Assembly: GCA_030272155.1 (NCBI GenBank)
Contig: CP126192.1
Coordinates: forward strand, 6,358,501 to 6,422,500
Source of the DNA: Tetradesmus obliquus
Taxonomy: Eukaryota > Chlorophyta > Chlorophyceae > Sphaeropleales > Scenedesmaceae
DNA length: 64,000 bases
Reading direction: 5' to 3'
In this document: one piece after another, positions 62,944 through 64,000 of the stretch
How positions within the stretch are numbered: position 1 is the first letter of the stretch
Layout: every line of letters begins with the position of its first letter
Position numbers and translations under genes: made by a program
The notes under the pieces: model-generated
What the model saw: the letters and a program-made list of their open reading frames with translations, nothing else
Told to the model about the DNA's origin: nothing
Database searches by the model: none

Positions 62944-63867
62944 GGGCGAGGCAGCTTGTGTGCAGGGCACATGTATTGGAGCTGATGGCTGTCTGCTGGC
63001 TTGTGTGAGCGTGCTGTGCATGGTGTGAGTGTTGGGATGGCCAATGGTGCTGGGATAGGTTGTGGTGCATGCTTACCTCGCCCTTGATGATTTGCTTTTC
63101 GGAGGGGCGCACTACCGCATGTGCTGCCACATGTAGCAGCCTTGCAGTTTTGTTGACGGGGTATCGTCTTCCAGCACCGGTGGCAGTAGTTGTGCTGATG
63201 ATGCCTTGCCGTAGGTGGCAGCGCATATGTTGAAGGGTAGAGCACATGCTCAGACAGCGCGCGTGCTGGGTTTTGGCAGAGGTGCTAATGCAGCTTGGAG
63301 CCTGCACTCTGCAAGGGGCGTGCTTGTTGTTTTGCAGTGAAGCTGCCGTGCTGTTGAGCAGCAGGTGCCTTTAGTGCTGCTGGCAAAGTCTCCCGCCGCT
63401 TTGCATCGGACACCATGTGCATTTGCCATACGAAACATAGCGTTGGGTGCCCGCGCAAGCCGTGGTGGCATCTTTTGTTAACAAGCATATTTCTTGTGTT
63501 CCGCTGGCCACATGCTTCTTGCGGCTGCGCGCGGTCTGCAATGCTGTCGCACACGAGTTTATTGGTTGTGGCTGGCCAGCCATCATGCTGTGCGCCGCTC
63601 ACTGCTGGCAGCAGTGGCAGGCATTCCATGTTCGCTTTATGCCAAGGGTGTTTTGCTGACAACAGAGGGGTTGCTGACAACAGAGGGGTAACTTGCACCG
63701 ACAAGGCCTGGCACTTCTGTTTGATAGCCTTATCGTCAGAATCCTTCCCCGAGACTGCCCACTCTGCGACGCTGTTGACACGAACTGCAAGCTGCACATG
63801 CCTGCCAGTGCACACGCGCGCGCGCTGAACAAGATGCTTGCGATGCATGCTTTTGTATGCAGTTGTG
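62944..63867. other. 3' flank of the PDH-E2 gene, no gene supported
   Basis: A short tandem duplication (GACAACAGAGGGGTTGCT-like, 63657-63690) is the only structure seen. No exon or clear poly(A) signal was identified. Confidence 0.45.
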
Positions 63868-63966
63868 AGATGGAAGTGGCGGGATTCGAACCCGCCAGGG
63901 CAAGGATGGTGGCCTGCTGTTGCAAGGCAAAGCCACCACCACCTGCTACGGCACACCTGCCATTCC
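63868..63966 (-). tRNA. tRNA-like sequence with a perfect T-arm, probably degenerate
   Basis: On the minus strand the 3' part reads GGCGGGTTCGAATCCCGCC followed by ACTTCCA: a five-pair T-stem, TTCGAAT loop, then seven bases and a discriminator-like A. It matches the tRNA 3' half and the Pol III B box. A matching 5' acceptor strand (GGAAGTG) is not found upstream within the remaining window, and no clear anticodon loop could be drawn, although TGCCGTAGCAGG at about 63943-63954 resembles an A box. It may be a pseudo-tRNA, an intron-containing tRNA cut or mis-folded in my reading, or a tRNA-derived element. Amino acid identity not assigned. Confidence 0.4.
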
Positions 63967-64000
63967 TGACGTCCAGCTGACAAGGCAGCAGTGCTGCCCT

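Overview
The window looks like nuclear DNA of a green alga, most likely a chlorophyte of the Chlamydomonadales/Sphaeropleales type. The support is: GC-rich, intron-dense protein genes; very abundant CAG/CTG triplet runs coding for poly-Gln and poly-Ala; organelle targeting peptides; a plant-type cytochrome c6A; and TGTAA-like poly(A) signals. No bacterial operon logic, virus or transposon was recognised. Exon chains were built by hand from GT..AG boundaries, keeping the reading phase across every junction.

Layout. 1-806 (+): 3' end of a gene with a GPI-anchor-like tail. 1884-5574 (+): MFS hexose/H+ symporter-like sugar transporter, 7 exons. 6797-11615 (+): unrecognised 346-aa helical protein, 9 exons, all introns in phase 0, one intron holding a 380-bp perfect GT repeat. 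14754-17624 (-): secreted 319-aa protein with a Cys/His pattern resembling an NlpC/P60-like family, 8 exons. 19264-32212 (-): 1731-aa secreted protein with an N-terminal P/Homo B domain and a long helical tail, 19 exons. 32998-35533 (+): (S)-ureidoglycine aminohydrolase, 8 exons. 36674-38383 (-): C-terminal part of a pheophorbide a oxygenase/TIC55-like Rieske oxygenase, truncated and possibly broken. 38450-40049 (+): decayed papain-family (C1A) peptidase, truncated. 41198-42145 (-): cytochrome c6A. 42423-43552 (+): unknown, perhaps plastid-targeted, 254-aa protein. 47697-57181 (-): 2807-aa ZFC3H1-like nuclear RNA-surveillance protein with an 8-kb exon. 57769-62943 (+): mitochondrial pyruvate dehydrogenase E2, 14 exons. 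A tRNA-like T-arm lies at the right edge.

Three gene pairs are divergent and share short upstream regions: P-domain protein/ureidoglycine aminohydrolase, cytochrome c6A/254-aa protein, and ZFC3H1-like/PDH-E2. The genes do not form one pathway. They cover sugar uptake, ureide nitrogen recycling, thylakoid-lumen redox, mitochondrial acetyl-CoA supply, nuclear RNA control and the cell surface.

The most unusual signal runs across genes: in at least five of them, short segments spanning an exon-intron boundary are tandemly copied into the neighbouring intron, often several times, with the splice-site dinucleotide kept. (CTG)n runs are also repeatedly used as the tract next to the 3' splice site. 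In one case such a run appears to have replaced the acceptor AG.
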